From an uncultured Bacilli bacterium (GTDB lineage: Bacteria; Bacillota_I; Bacilli_A; RF39; UBA660), in NCBI GenBank assembly GCA_947630865.1, contig CANRJE010000002.1:1-49042 (forward strand): a stretch of 49,042 nucleotides of DNA. Reading direction: 5' to 3'. The notes under the pieces were generated by a model that saw only the letters and a program-made list of their open reading frames with translations, made no database searches and was not told where the DNA came from. Every line of letters starts with the position of its first letter. Within the stretch, counting starts at the first letter, position 1. Positions 9,106 through 16,122 of this stretch are shown here, piece by piece. Made by a program: the position numbers and the translations under genes.

Positions 9106-9130
9106 ATTATAACACTTTTTAATAAAAAGT
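9106..9130 (-). promoter_or_regulatory. Promoter and palindrome upstream of the AraC-type gene
   Basis: On the minus strand an extended -10 TGTTATAAT covers 9106-9114. Directly upstream is a perfect inverted repeat ACTTTTT-AAT-AAAAAGT (9114-9130) in the -10/-35 spacer, a position typical of a repressor site. The runs of A and T make chance occurrence possible. Confidence 0.4.
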
Positions 9131-9135
9131 CATTA

Positions 9136-9165
9136 TTGTTTAAAAATATTGATTATTTTTATGAT
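9136..9165 (+). promoter_or_regulatory. Putative promoter of the VirD4-like gene
   Basis: TTGTTT (9136-9141), 18-base spacer, TATGAT (9160-9165). Divergent from the AraC-type promoter. Confidence 0.45.
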
Positions 9166-9187
9166 TTAATAAATTTAGGTGATGAAA

Positions 9188-10519
9188 ATGAAATATGCAA
9201 AATGGATGAGTGAAAAAGAAATTAAAGATGTCTTAGAAAAAGAAAATTTGAAAAAAATTACTAAGAGTGGAATACCGCTTTTTTGGGATAATGATATTCC
9301 TTATCTTGATGTAAGTGACAATCATACTTTATTAATTGGTGATACGGGAAGTGGAAAAACTCAGAGTATTATTTTACCTTATATTAAAACAACAATTCTT
9401 TCTGATGAATCTATGATTATCAATGACAAAAACGGAGAAATATATAAAAGATTAGCTGATAAAATCCAAAAAGAAGGTTATGAAGTTTATGTTTATAATT
9501 TTGAAAATAGCATTTTAGGAAATTCTTTTAATCCTTTAGAAATAGCTTACAGATTATATCAAGACAAAAAGATAGATGCTGCTTATAAAATAATTGAAAT
9601 TTTAGGAGAAAATTTCTTTAGAGATAAAGAAGAAAGTGACCCTTATTGGACTAATACAACGATTGATTTTTTTAAAGGTTTAACACTTTATTTATTTGAA
9701 AATGCTGAAGCTAATGAAATTAATTTAAATAGTATTTATAGCTTAGCAATGAGTTTAACTTCTGATGAGAAAACTAATAAATTTTTAAATAAAGTTAAAG
9801 AATATTCAACAATTTATATTTTATTGGCTGGTACAATAAATGCTCCTATTGAGACAAGAAACAGTATTATTTCCGTTTTCAACTATAAAATGAAAGAATA
9901 TTTAACAAGAGATGATTTAGCTAAGAGTTTAGCTGATACAAGTTTTTCACTTATAAATTTATTTGCTAAAAAGTTTGTTATATTTATAAATAACACCGAT
10001 AGTTCTTATAGTTCTAATTTAACAAATATATTGTTAGAAGAGATTTATTATCTTAAAAAAATAACCAATAATAAAGATAAATTAAATATTATCTTAGATG
10101 ATTTTGATGAACTTGAGCCAATTAAAGATTTTGCTAAAATACTTAGTAATTCAAGATATATGGGAATTAGATTCTTATGTACTATTAAAAGTTATACTAA
10201 TTTAAATTATAATTATGGTGCTTACAGTGAAATTATTAAAATGTGTTTTGCGAATATTATTTATTTAAGAAGTAATGATTTAACTACAATGGAAGAAATT
10301 AGTAGATTATGTGGCGAATATATGAAAAATGAACCTTTAATTAGTGTTGAAGAATTAAAAAGATTAAAAGTTTTTGAAGCTATTGTTCTTCTTCCAAGAA
10401 GATTACCATATAAAGCTAAACTTCTCCCTGATTATAAAATAAATTGGGGCTATGAAACTAAAGAAAGTGAATATAAAGAAAGAGAACTAAAAGATATTAA
10501 GATTTATCATCAAAACTAG
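9188..10519 (+). CDS. Soluble VirD4/TraG-like P-loop ATPase
   Basis: Resembles the type IV secretion coupling protein family: Walker A GDTGSGKT (residues 51-58), the segment MIINDKNGEIYKRLADKIQKEGYEVYVYNFE (TraG-like 'DPKGEL...GY.V.V.'), NSFNPL, and Walker B LNIILDDFDEL near 299-309. True coupling proteins have N-terminal membrane helices and sit among conjugation genes; this one has neither a transmembrane segment nor relaxase or T4SS neighbours. Start is placed at ATG 9188, five bases after AGGTGA; GTG 9179 and ATG 9182 overlap the ribosome site. It may be a domesticated DNA- or protein-pumping ATPase. Function unknown. Confidence 0.75.
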   Translation: MKYAKWMSEKEIKDVLEKENLKKITKSGIPLFWDNDIPYLDVSDNHTLLIGDTGSGKTQSIILPYIKTTILSDESMIINDKNGEIYKRLADKIQKEGYEVYVYNFENSILGNSFNPLEIAYRLYQDKKIDAAYKIIEILGENFFRDKEESDPYWTNTTIDFFKGLTLYLFENAEANEINLNSIYSLAMSLTSDEKTNKFLNKVKEYSTIYILLAGTINAPIETRNSIISVFNYKMKEYLTRDDLAKSLADTSFSLINLFAKKFVIFINNTDSSYSSNLTNILLEEIYYLKKITNNKDKLNIILDDFDELEPIKDFAKILSNSRYMGIRFLCTIKSYTNLNYNYGAYSEIIKMCFANIIYLRSNDLTTMEEISRLCGEYMKNEPLISVEELKRLKVFEAIVLLPRRLPYKAKLLPDYKINWGYETKESEYKERELKDIKIYHQN

Positions 10520-10582
10520 TTCTTTTTTCTTGCAATATTTTAGAAAAAGAGATAGAATATTCAAAGTTTGAGAGGAATTAGT

Positions 10583-10990
10583 ATGTTTATAATACCTAAA
10601 AAAAGTAATGTTAATATTTATGATATAGAAGAATTAATAATAAAAATTGAAAAATGTCTTCCAGGTAGTAATGTCAATTTTTTCCGTAAATGGTTAGAAA
10701 GTGAAAGTAATAATTGTTCTTTTGAATGTTTAGATTTTATTTATCAAGCAATTAATATGTCATCTTGTGAATGGAAAAATTATTTTGATAAATTGTCAAA
10801 TACATTTCAATCAATAAATTTTCAAGATATTTTTGATTATGGATTTATAATGTTTTATTTAAATTGTAGTTTAGTAGCTAGATATTTAGTTAATGATGAT
10901 AAAAATTGCTTAATTATTTCTAGTTGTATTAATTATTTAGAAGATATGTATGATATTAAAATTAATGATGAGCAAAATAAAAAGAGTTAA
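10583..10990 (+). CDS. Unknown 135-residue protein
   Basis: Not recognised. Translation most likely starts at ATG 10583 behind AGAGG (10571-10575), not at the TTG at 10568. The protein is helical and acidic, with six cysteines (for example KCLPGS, NCSFEC, SSCEW) and no signal peptide, so the cysteines are in the cytoplasm and do not form an obvious zinc motif. It may be cotranscribed with the VirD4-like gene 63 bases upstream. The stop codon lies in a short palindrome shared with the convergent gene. Confidence 0.55.
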   Translation: MFIIPKKSNVNIYDIEELIIKIEKCLPGSNVNFFRKWLESESNNCSFECLDFIYQAINMSSCEWKNYFDKLSNTFQSINFQDIFDYGFIMFYLNCSLVARYLVNDDKNCLIISSCINYLEDMYDIKINDEQNKKS

Positions 10991-10996
10991 ACTCTT
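10982..10996. terminator. Weak bidirectional hairpin between convergent genes
   Basis: Palindrome AAGAGTTAAACTCTT covers both stop codons. It lacks a clear T run, so termination strength is uncertain. Confidence 0.35.
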
Positions 10997-11855
10997 AATA
11001 TTTAGTTATTCTAAAAAGACTAATACTAGGGTGATTAAATAGACGAATATTTAAATTATTCCCTAGACCACTTGAAATATAAAACTCAGTTTCATCTAAC
11101 TTATAATAATTTTTGCTGTAGTGATGCCCATCAAATATGGCTACATCTAGAAAAGGTAATTGAATTTCTCCTCCTAAAGTGTCACCTGCTAAAGCTAAAT
11201 TACAGTTAATTTTTTTCTTAATTTCATCAATTTTATCAGGATTATTTAAAATGCAAATAGAGTAGTTATCAGAAACTTTTAAATCTGTTTTTAAATCAGT
11301 AGTATTAAAACCTATAACGTTAATAGGAACTATATCATTATTAAATAGTTGAATACTTTCATTATTTAAAACTTGAAAGTTACTATTTTCCATAATAACA
11401 TGAAAACTATCATCATCATTACTACCTATAACAGCATATTTAGAAATTTTAGCATCAAGATTTTTAAAGAAATTTTCTAAAGCTTTTATGTCTTCACTTT
11501 CTAAACTTAAATTTTCTTGTTTAAGATTACCAGTAAAAACTAAAATATCTGGTTTTAATTCATTAACTTTTTTTTCAAGTCTTTTTAAATCCTTAGCATT
11601 TAAACTATTATAAAGTAAATCACTTATTTGAACAACCTTTATTCCGTGAAAACTATCAGGAACTTTATTATTAGTAACTTTTACTTCTTTTACATCAATT
11701 ACTTTAGCTCCAATAAAAATGCCATATGTTAAAGTACCTAAAATAAATATTAGTACAATAACTATAATTTTAACAATTTTTTGAACTTTTTTATCTCTTT
11801 CTTCTCGAAATATTTCTTTTTGAATTTGAGAATTTTTTTCTTGTCTTGTTTTCAT
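10995..11855 (-). CDS. Membrane-anchored metallophosphoesterase-like protein lacking all metal-binding motifs
   Basis: The fold matches the YkuE/calcineurin-like family: a charged N-terminus, one transmembrane helix (residues about 27-50), then the extracytoplasmic domain. Every signature motif is altered: the first DLH is Asp79-Leu-Leu, GD is Gly109-Asn110, GNHD is Gly144-Ser-Asn-Asp, the HxPD histidine is Asn204, and GHTHGGQ reads GDTLGGE (224-230). Surrounding sequence (ELKPDILVFTG, KYAVIGS, the C-terminal FYISSGLG) remains family-like, so this is not random decay and the frame is intact. Probably a binding or structural pseudoenzyme. The start (11855) shares one base with the stop of the upstream CPBP gene (TAATG). 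Confidence 0.8.
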   Translation of the reverse strand: MKTRQEKNSQIQKEIFREERDKKVQKIVKIIVIVLIFILGTLTYGIFIGAKVIDVKEVKVTNNKVPDSFHGIKVVQISDLLYNSLNAKDLKRLEKKVNELKPDILVFTGNLKQENLSLESEDIKALENFFKNLDAKISKYAVIGSNDDDSFHVIMENSNFQVLNNESIQLFNNDIVPINVIGFNTTDLKTDLKVSDNYSICILNNPDKIDEIKKKINCNLALAGDTLGGEIQLPFLDVAIFDGHHYSKNYYKLDETEFYISSGLGNNLNIRLFNHPSISLFRITKY

Positions 11856-12571
11856 TACATCACCAAAGTCAATATTGACAATAAAGTAAGGGCTGTATTA
11901 TGAATTGTATGAAAAGTAATCGAGATAAAAATATTGTCAGTTTTATATAACATATAAGCAAATGCTGCTCCTAATAAACCATAAGGAATTACATAAAGAA
12001 AATCAAGTGCTGTTTCAAAACTAAAAACAACATGTAAAAGTCCAAAGAATAACCCACTTATAAAGACCATTAATTTGGTATTACCAAAAATATCACCTAA
12101 ACTTTTTCGAAACATCATTTCTTCTCCAAAAGGACCAACAATACCAGCACTTATTAAAGTAAGAATAGGAGCTTGTTTTAACATTTCTTGAACTAAAATT
12201 TCATTATTGGCTTCTCCAACGGGAGTAAGTTTTATAATTAAAGTATTACAAATAAACATTCCAACAACTCCTAAAAACCAAAGTTTTAGACCTAAATCAA
12301 AATATTTATTAAAATTCTTTTTAAAATCTTTAAATTTTTGAATCAAATACTTACGATAAATTAAAACAATTACTAATATTAAAACTAAATAACTAACAAG
12401 AGAACCTGCTGTTTGTAAGACATAATTTCCTCTATAATCAATTTTTAAAAGTGTAAGAGGAATTAAATAAATTAATTCTTTATATAAAAAGAAGATAAAT
12501 AAAAAAACAAAAATTAAAACATTTTTTATAATCTTTAGAATTTTATTATTTAATAACAACGTATCTTTCAT
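11855..12571 (-). CDS. CPBP-family intramembrane metalloprotease
   Basis: Abi/CAAX-type intramembrane glutamic protease family (Rce1-like), integral membrane with about six to seven helices. The three motifs are intact: EEMMFR (Glu150-Glu151-Arg155), FFGLLH (His180) and HTIHN (His221-Asn225). Start is placed at the ATG four bases after AGGTGA; an earlier ATG at 12589 would place the ribosome site inside the gene. A TGgTAAAAT -10-like element lies just upstream (12588-12596). Translation is coupled to the downstream phosphoesterase-like gene. Substrates unknown; the pairing suggests the pseudoenzyme may be a partner. Confidence 0.85.
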   Translation of the reverse strand: MKDTLLLNNKILKIIKNVLIFVFLFIFFLYKELIYLIPLTLLKIDYRGNYVLQTAGSLVSYLVLILVIVLIYRKYLIQKFKDFKKNFNKYFDLGLKLWFLGVVGMFICNTLIIKLTPVGEANNEILVQEMLKQAPILTLISAGIVGPFGEEMMFRKSLGDIFGNTKLMVFISGLFFGLLHVVFSFETALDFLYVIPYGLLGAAFAYMLYKTDNIFISITFHTIHNTALTLLSILTLVM

Positions 12572-12600
12572 CATATCACCTAATAACATTTTACCACAAA

Positions 12601-12627
12601 AATAAAAAAAGATTAACTAAATAATCT
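12601..12627 (-). terminator. Intrinsic terminator of the nifU-like gene
   Basis: On the minus strand AGATTA (12627-12622) pairs with TAATCT (12615-12610), then a T run. The TAG stop (12628-12626) overlaps the stem. Confidence 0.55.
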
Positions 12628-12886
12628 AGATTTCATCACTTATTAATTCTACTTCTGTTATTTCTTCTATTTCATTAATTAAACTTTCTTTAAATAATTC
12701 ATTTAAAGTCATTATTTTCATAGGACAAGTAGCACAATGACCTAAAAATTTTAAATAACAAATACCATTTTCATAGTTTACGAATTCAATATCTCCACCA
12801 TCATCTAAAATATAAGGTCTCAATTTGTCTAATACATTTTCAACTTTATCTTTTATATCATTATCAACTTTTTTATTTTTATCCAT
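12626..12886 (-). CDS. NifU-like Fe-S cluster scaffold (single Nfu domain)
   Basis: An 86-residue Nfu/NifU C-terminal-type domain. After a charged N-terminus it has KLRPYILDDGGDIEFV and the cluster-binding pair in GHCATCPMKIMTL (Cys51, Cys54). Such proteins hold a cluster bridged between two subunits and hand it to apoproteins. No cysteine desulfurase or Suf genes are nearby. The likely clients in this window are the radical SAM proteins, NrdG and SPL. A separate terminator follows, so it is probably monocistronic. Confidence 0.88.
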   Translation of the reverse strand: MDKNKKVDNDIKDKVENVLDKLRPYILDDGGDIEFVNYENGICYLKFLGHCATCPMKIMTLNELFKESLINEIEEITEVELISDEI

Positions 12887-12907
12887 AATCTTTTTCCTTT
12901 CATGGGT

Positions 12908-12913
12908 ATTATA
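12908..12913 (-). promoter_or_regulatory. -10 element of the nifU-like gene
   Basis: Perfect TATAAT on the minus strand, about 22 bases before the start codon. No good -35. The short inverted repeat AGCAT/ATGCT (12913-12927) lies immediately upstream. Confidence 0.35.
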
Positions 12914-12967
12914 GCATATTTAATGCTAAAAAAATAGTAAAAATCATAAACTTAATTAGGTGATATC

Positions 12968-13879
12968 ATGAAAGACTTATTAAATTACTATTATTACATA
13001 ATTACAGATAGAATTAACATGTTAAATCATAATTATTACTTTACATATATGAATAATTATTTTTGTTTATATAGATATGATAAAGAGATAGATACTATTA
13101 AAGAAATATTTAATTTAAATACATACATGTTATATAACAATTATAAAATTAATAAAATTATTTTAAATAGAGAAAATTCTATAATAACTTATTATCAAAA
13201 TCATAGTTATGTTTTAATTCTTTTAGAAAATTATAATAAAAGATTAATTAATTTAAATGATATAATTATATTTAATCGGAGATTAACAAATCAAAGAAAT
13301 ATTTTAAATAGAACAAATTGGTTAGAACTTTGGAGTAGAAAAATAGATAATATTGAATATTCAATTAAACATTTAAGACTAAAATATAAACTTATTTATA
13401 ATTCAATTTATTATTATATAGGATTAACAGAAAATGCTATTAGTTATTTAAAATCTTTAAGAATTGAAAATCAAAATATAAGTATAAGTCACAGAAGAGT
13501 AGATATTGATGATACAATAACAGAGTTTTATAATCCTTTAAATTTAATTATTGATTATCATGTAAGAGATTTAGCAGAATATTTAAAATCGGGATTTTTT
13601 AAAAGAAAATTAAGTGTTGAAAATATAATTAGTTATTTAAAAAGAATAAAAATGAGTAATATAGATTATATATTTTTTTATGTTAGAATGCTTTTTCCTA
13701 GTTATTTTTTTGATTTGTATGATCTAATTATAAGTGGAAAAGTTAAGGAAGAAAAAATTTTAATGATAACTAAATATCAAAATGAATATGAATATTTATT
13801 ATATGAAATTTATATATTGATAAAAAGTCATATCAGTATTATTGGACTAGAGTGGATTAATAAGAAATTTATGTATTAG
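12968..13879 (+). CDS. YutH/CotS-like protein (kinase-fold, spore-coat-associated family in sporeformers)
   Basis: Very AT-rich, Tyr/Asn/Ile-rich, 303 residues. The middle and end match the pattern of the YutH/CotS group: YYYIGLTENAISYL, ISHRRV near residues 176-181, LIIDYHVRDLAEYLKSGFF near 197-215, and FFYVRMLFPSYFFDLYDLI near 238-256. In this family the His-Arg and Asp of these motifs sit where aminoglycoside-kinase-like enzymes have their catalytic loop and metal-binding Asp. No ATP-binding lysine loop is obvious at the N-terminus. ATG 12968 follows AGGTGATATC. The assignment is by motif memory and moderate; the role in this organism is unknown. Confidence 0.5.
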   Translation: MKDLLNYYYYIITDRINMLNHNYYFTYMNNYFCLYRYDKEIDTIKEIFNLNTYMLYNNYKINKIILNRENSIITYYQNHSYVLILLENYNKRLINLNDIIIFNRRLTNQRNILNRTNWLELWSRKIDNIEYSIKHLRLKYKLIYNSIYYYIGLTENAISYLKSLRIENQNISISHRRVDIDDTITEFYNPLNLIIDYHVRDLAEYLKSGFFKRKLSVENIISYLKRIKMSNIDYIFFYVRMLFPSYFFDLYDLIISGKVKEEKILMITKYQNEYEYLLYEIYILIKSHISIIGLEWINKKFMY

Positions 13880-13892
13880 TTTTCTTTTTTTC

Positions 13893-13901
13893 TGTTATAA
13901 T
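13893..13901 (+). promoter_or_regulatory. Extended -10 promoter of the radical SAM gene
   Basis: TGTTATAAT with no convincing -35. It shows that an in-frame ATG overlapping it at 13900 cannot be the start; ATG 13918 after GGAG is. Confidence 0.5.
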
Positions 13902-13917
13902 GAAGTTGGAGCTGTTT

Positions 13918-14703
13918 ATGGAAGTTAAAGAAATTTTAGTTAATCGATTTATTTCAAAATCCGAAATAGAAGGAATTGATTTTGTTATTAATTCCTATGT
14001 TGGATGTCCTAATGCTTGTAAATATTGTTATGCTTCATTTATGAAAAATCTAAAAAGTCATGATGAAAAGTGGGGAACTTTTTTAGATGTAAAAATGACA
14101 GATTATAAACTTCGAAAAAGAAGTATTGAAGGAAAAACATATTTAATGTCTTCAACTACTGATTGTTATAATATATATGAAGAAAAATATGAGTTAACTA
14201 GAAATATTTTAAAGCAATTAATTAATTTTGATTTTAAGTTAATCATTGAGACAAAAAATGCATTGATTTTAAGGGATATTAACTTGTTAAAACAAATGAA
14301 AAATTTAGAAGTTTTTATTTCTATAAGTACACTTTCTGAAAAAATTTTAAATGATATAGAAAAAGAAAGTTCTATTGAAAATAGATTACAAACAATAAAA
14401 AAATTACATGAGAATGGTATTAAAGTAGGAGTTTCAATTGCACCTTTTTTCCCATTTTTAACAGATTATAAAAAAATAATTGAAGAAACTAAAGATTATG
14501 CTTTTGAATACCACTTTGAATTTTTGAAATTAAAAGGGGAATCCAAACGAGAAATTTTAAAATATATTGGAGATAATTATAATGAATATTATTTAGAATA
14601 TGCTAATATTTACTTATTAAATAATGATGAATATTATAAAAAAATGCGATTAGAAATAGAAAATTATTGTGAAAATTTAAAGATAAGTTATAAAATATTC
14701 TAA
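13918..14703 (+). CDS. Radical SAM protein of the SPL (spore photoproduct lyase-like) family
   Basis: The CxxxCxxC cluster motif is in YVGCPNACKYCYA (Cys30, Cys34, Cys37), followed by a shortened TIM-barrel of 261 residues with LMSSTTDCYN, LIIETKNALI and VFISISTLSEKI, typical of COG1533 proteins. True spore photoproduct lyase has an additional conserved cysteine near its C-terminus and longer flanks; the pattern here is closer to the wider SPL-family group of unknown substrate. Start ATG 13918 follows GGAG. The YutH-like gene sits directly upstream, which is suggestive but not proof of a shared spore-related ancestry. Confidence 0.82.
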   Translation: MEVKEILVNRFISKSEIEGIDFVINSYVGCPNACKYCYASFMKNLKSHDEKWGTFLDVKMTDYKLRKRSIEGKTYLMSSTTDCYNIYEEKYELTRNILKQLINFDFKLIIETKNALILRDINLLKQMKNLEVFISISTLSEKILNDIEKESSIENRLQTIKKLHENGIKVGVSIAPFFPFLTDYKKIIEETKDYAFEYHFEFLKLKGESKREILKYIGDNYNEYYLEYANIYLLNNDEYYKKMRLEIENYCENLKISYKIF

Positions 14704-14738
14704 AAATATGAAAAATTCGTGAAAATTAATGTAAAAAA

Positions 14739-14767
14739 TTGTATTTTCAAATAATAAATGTTATAAT
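14739..14767 (+). promoter_or_regulatory. Promoter of the thioredoxin-like/PH-domain operon
   Basis: TTGTAT (14739-14744), 17-base spacer, TATAAT (14762-14767) with an extended TGT directly before it. Confidence 0.7.
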
Positions 14768-14791
14768 TTAAGAAAAAGGAAGGATATGTTT

Positions 14792-15535
14792 ATGGAAAAA
14801 GAAAAAGCTAAAAAAGAAAAAAATGATGAAAAAGAAACAAAAAGGGTAAATGATTCTAAAAAGAATCCTGAAAAAACAGTTAAAGCTAGCAAAACAGCAA
14901 AAGAAACTAAAAAAACAACTAAAAAAGAAAAAGCAACTGAACCTTTAAAAGAAATAAAAAAAGCTAAAAAAGAAAATATAGAAGAGCCAGTAGTTCTTAA
15001 GAAAAAAGATAAAGAAGTAAAAAATGAAAAAAATAAAAAAGATAAAGATACTACTAAAATTAAAGAAAATATTTTTAAAGGTTTAGGAATATTTATAATG
15101 GTTGTTGCTGTTCTTGGACTTGCTTTTTGGACTTCTAAAACTTATGGAAGTGGAATAGGAGCTTATGAGTTTAATTATATAGATATTGATGAATACTTAG
15201 AATTTTTAGATTCAGAAGACAAACATATAGTTTATGTTGCAAGACCAAGTTGTTCTTATTGTCAAGTAGAAACTCCAATTATAAAAAGAATTGCTGGTAA
15301 ATATAAATTAGATATATATTACCTTAATACAGAAGAATTTTATGATAGTGAACTTAAAGATTATACTGAAGATGGGTATAAATTGATTAATTCAACTGAT
15401 ACTTTCAGTGAAGGTATTTCAACACCTAATACTTTGATTGTTCAAAATGGTAAAGTTATAGATGGTGAATATGGTTATGTTGAAGAAGATAGTTTAATTG
15501 ATTTATTTACCAGAAATGGTTATATAAATGAATAA
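14792..15535 (+). CDS. Membrane-anchored thioredoxin-like protein with a Lys-rich cytoplasmic tail
   Basis: Residues 1-93 are dominated by Lys and Glu (low complexity). One transmembrane helix follows (about 95-114), and an extracytoplasmic thioredoxin-fold domain has VYVARPSCSYCQVETPII (Cys154, Cys157) and a cis-proline loop STPNTLIV. The CSYC pair and the topology resemble PedC/BrcD-type bacteriocin accessory proteins and other outside-facing thiol oxidoreductases. Likely thiol exchange at the cell surface; the cysteine-containing pilin-like and ComEA proteins in this window are possible substrates (inference). ATG 14792 is eight bases after AGGAAGG; ATG 14786 is too close to it. Overlaps the next gene by eight bases. 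Confidence 0.78.
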   Translation: MEKEKAKKEKNDEKETKRVNDSKKNPEKTVKASKTAKETKKTTKKEKATEPLKEIKKAKKENIEEPVVLKKKDKEVKNEKNKKDKDTTKIKENIFKGLGIFIMVVAVLGLAFWTSKTYGSGIGAYEFNYIDIDEYLEFLDSEDKHIVYVARPSCSYCQVETPIIKRIAGKYKLDIYYLNTEEFYDSELKDYTEDGYKLINSTDTFSEGISTPNTLIVQNGKVIDGEYGYVEEDSLIDLFTRNGYINE

Positions 15536-15959
15536 TCGAGTATATAATTTAGCTCTTCGTTTTAGAAGAAAATACTTTGGAACGATTGCTTTTAGATTGA
15601 GAGCCCATAGTAATATATTAGCTAAACATATTAATCCTGATGAAAAATTATTATATGTTTTTTGTGGACAAAAAGGGTATTCTAATCGTGAAATCTTTTC
15701 AACTTGTGTGGTTGCTCTTACTAATGAAAGAATAATTATAGCTACGAAAAGAGTTTTATGGGGATATTTTTTAACATCGGTTACCCCTGACTTATTTAAT
15801 GATTTAAAAGTTCAAGCAGGAATGGTTTTTGGAAAAGTTATCATTGACACAGCTAAAGAACTAATCATTATTTCCAATTTATCTAAAGATTCTTTACGAG
15901 AGGTTGAAACAGCTGTTTCATCATACATGGTTAAAGAGAAAAAGAAACTAAAAGATTGA
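15528..15959 (+). CDS. Bacterial PH-domain protein (YokE-like)
   Basis: A 143-residue cytoplasmic protein. Residues about 36-132 fit the YokE-type pleckstrin-homology domain: PDEKLLYVFCGQKGY, CVVALTNERIIIATKR, then alternating strands and a final helix (SLREVETAVSSYMV). The domain is common as a short stand-alone protein in Gram-positive bacteria and its ligand is generally unknown. The start overlaps the thioredoxin-like gene by eight bases without a strong ribosome site, so it is likely translated by coupling. The TGA stop is in the terminator stem. Confidence 0.7.
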   Translation: MNNRVYNLALRFRRKYFGTIAFRLRAHSNILAKHINPDEKLLYVFCGQKGYSNREIFSTCVVALTNERIIIATKRVLWGYFLTSVTPDLFNDLKVQAGMVFGKVIIDTAKELIIISNLSKDSLREVETAVSSYMVKEKKKLKD

Positions 15960-15980
15960 GAAAAAAATCAATCTTTTTTT
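15950..15980 (+). terminator. Intrinsic terminator of the thioredoxin-like/PH-domain operon
   Basis: AAAAGATTGA (15950-15959) pairs with TCAATCTTTT (15968-15977), then Ts. The TGA stop is the end of the left arm. Confidence 0.85.
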
Positions 15981-16081
15981 GTAAAAGTTAAAGTATAAAT
16001 AATATAAAAAAAGAAATAATATAAAAATAAAGATAACTATTAATATATTTAAAAAAACAAATATACAAATAATTTTAGTTT

Positions 16082-16090
16082 TGTTATAAT
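16082..16090 (+). promoter_or_regulatory. Extended -10 promoter of dnaE-pyk
   Basis: TGTTATAAT. The hexamer 17 bases upstream (TATACA, 16062-16067) is a weak -35. Confidence 0.5.
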
Positions 16091-16122
16091 AAAATTAACG
16101 AGATTAGAAAGGAAGGTGAATT

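Noticed and set aside
9188..10990. Integrated conjugative element around the VirD4-like gene
   Set aside because: No integrase, relaxase, other T4SS genes, att-like repeats or tRNA gene, and base composition does not differ from neighbours.
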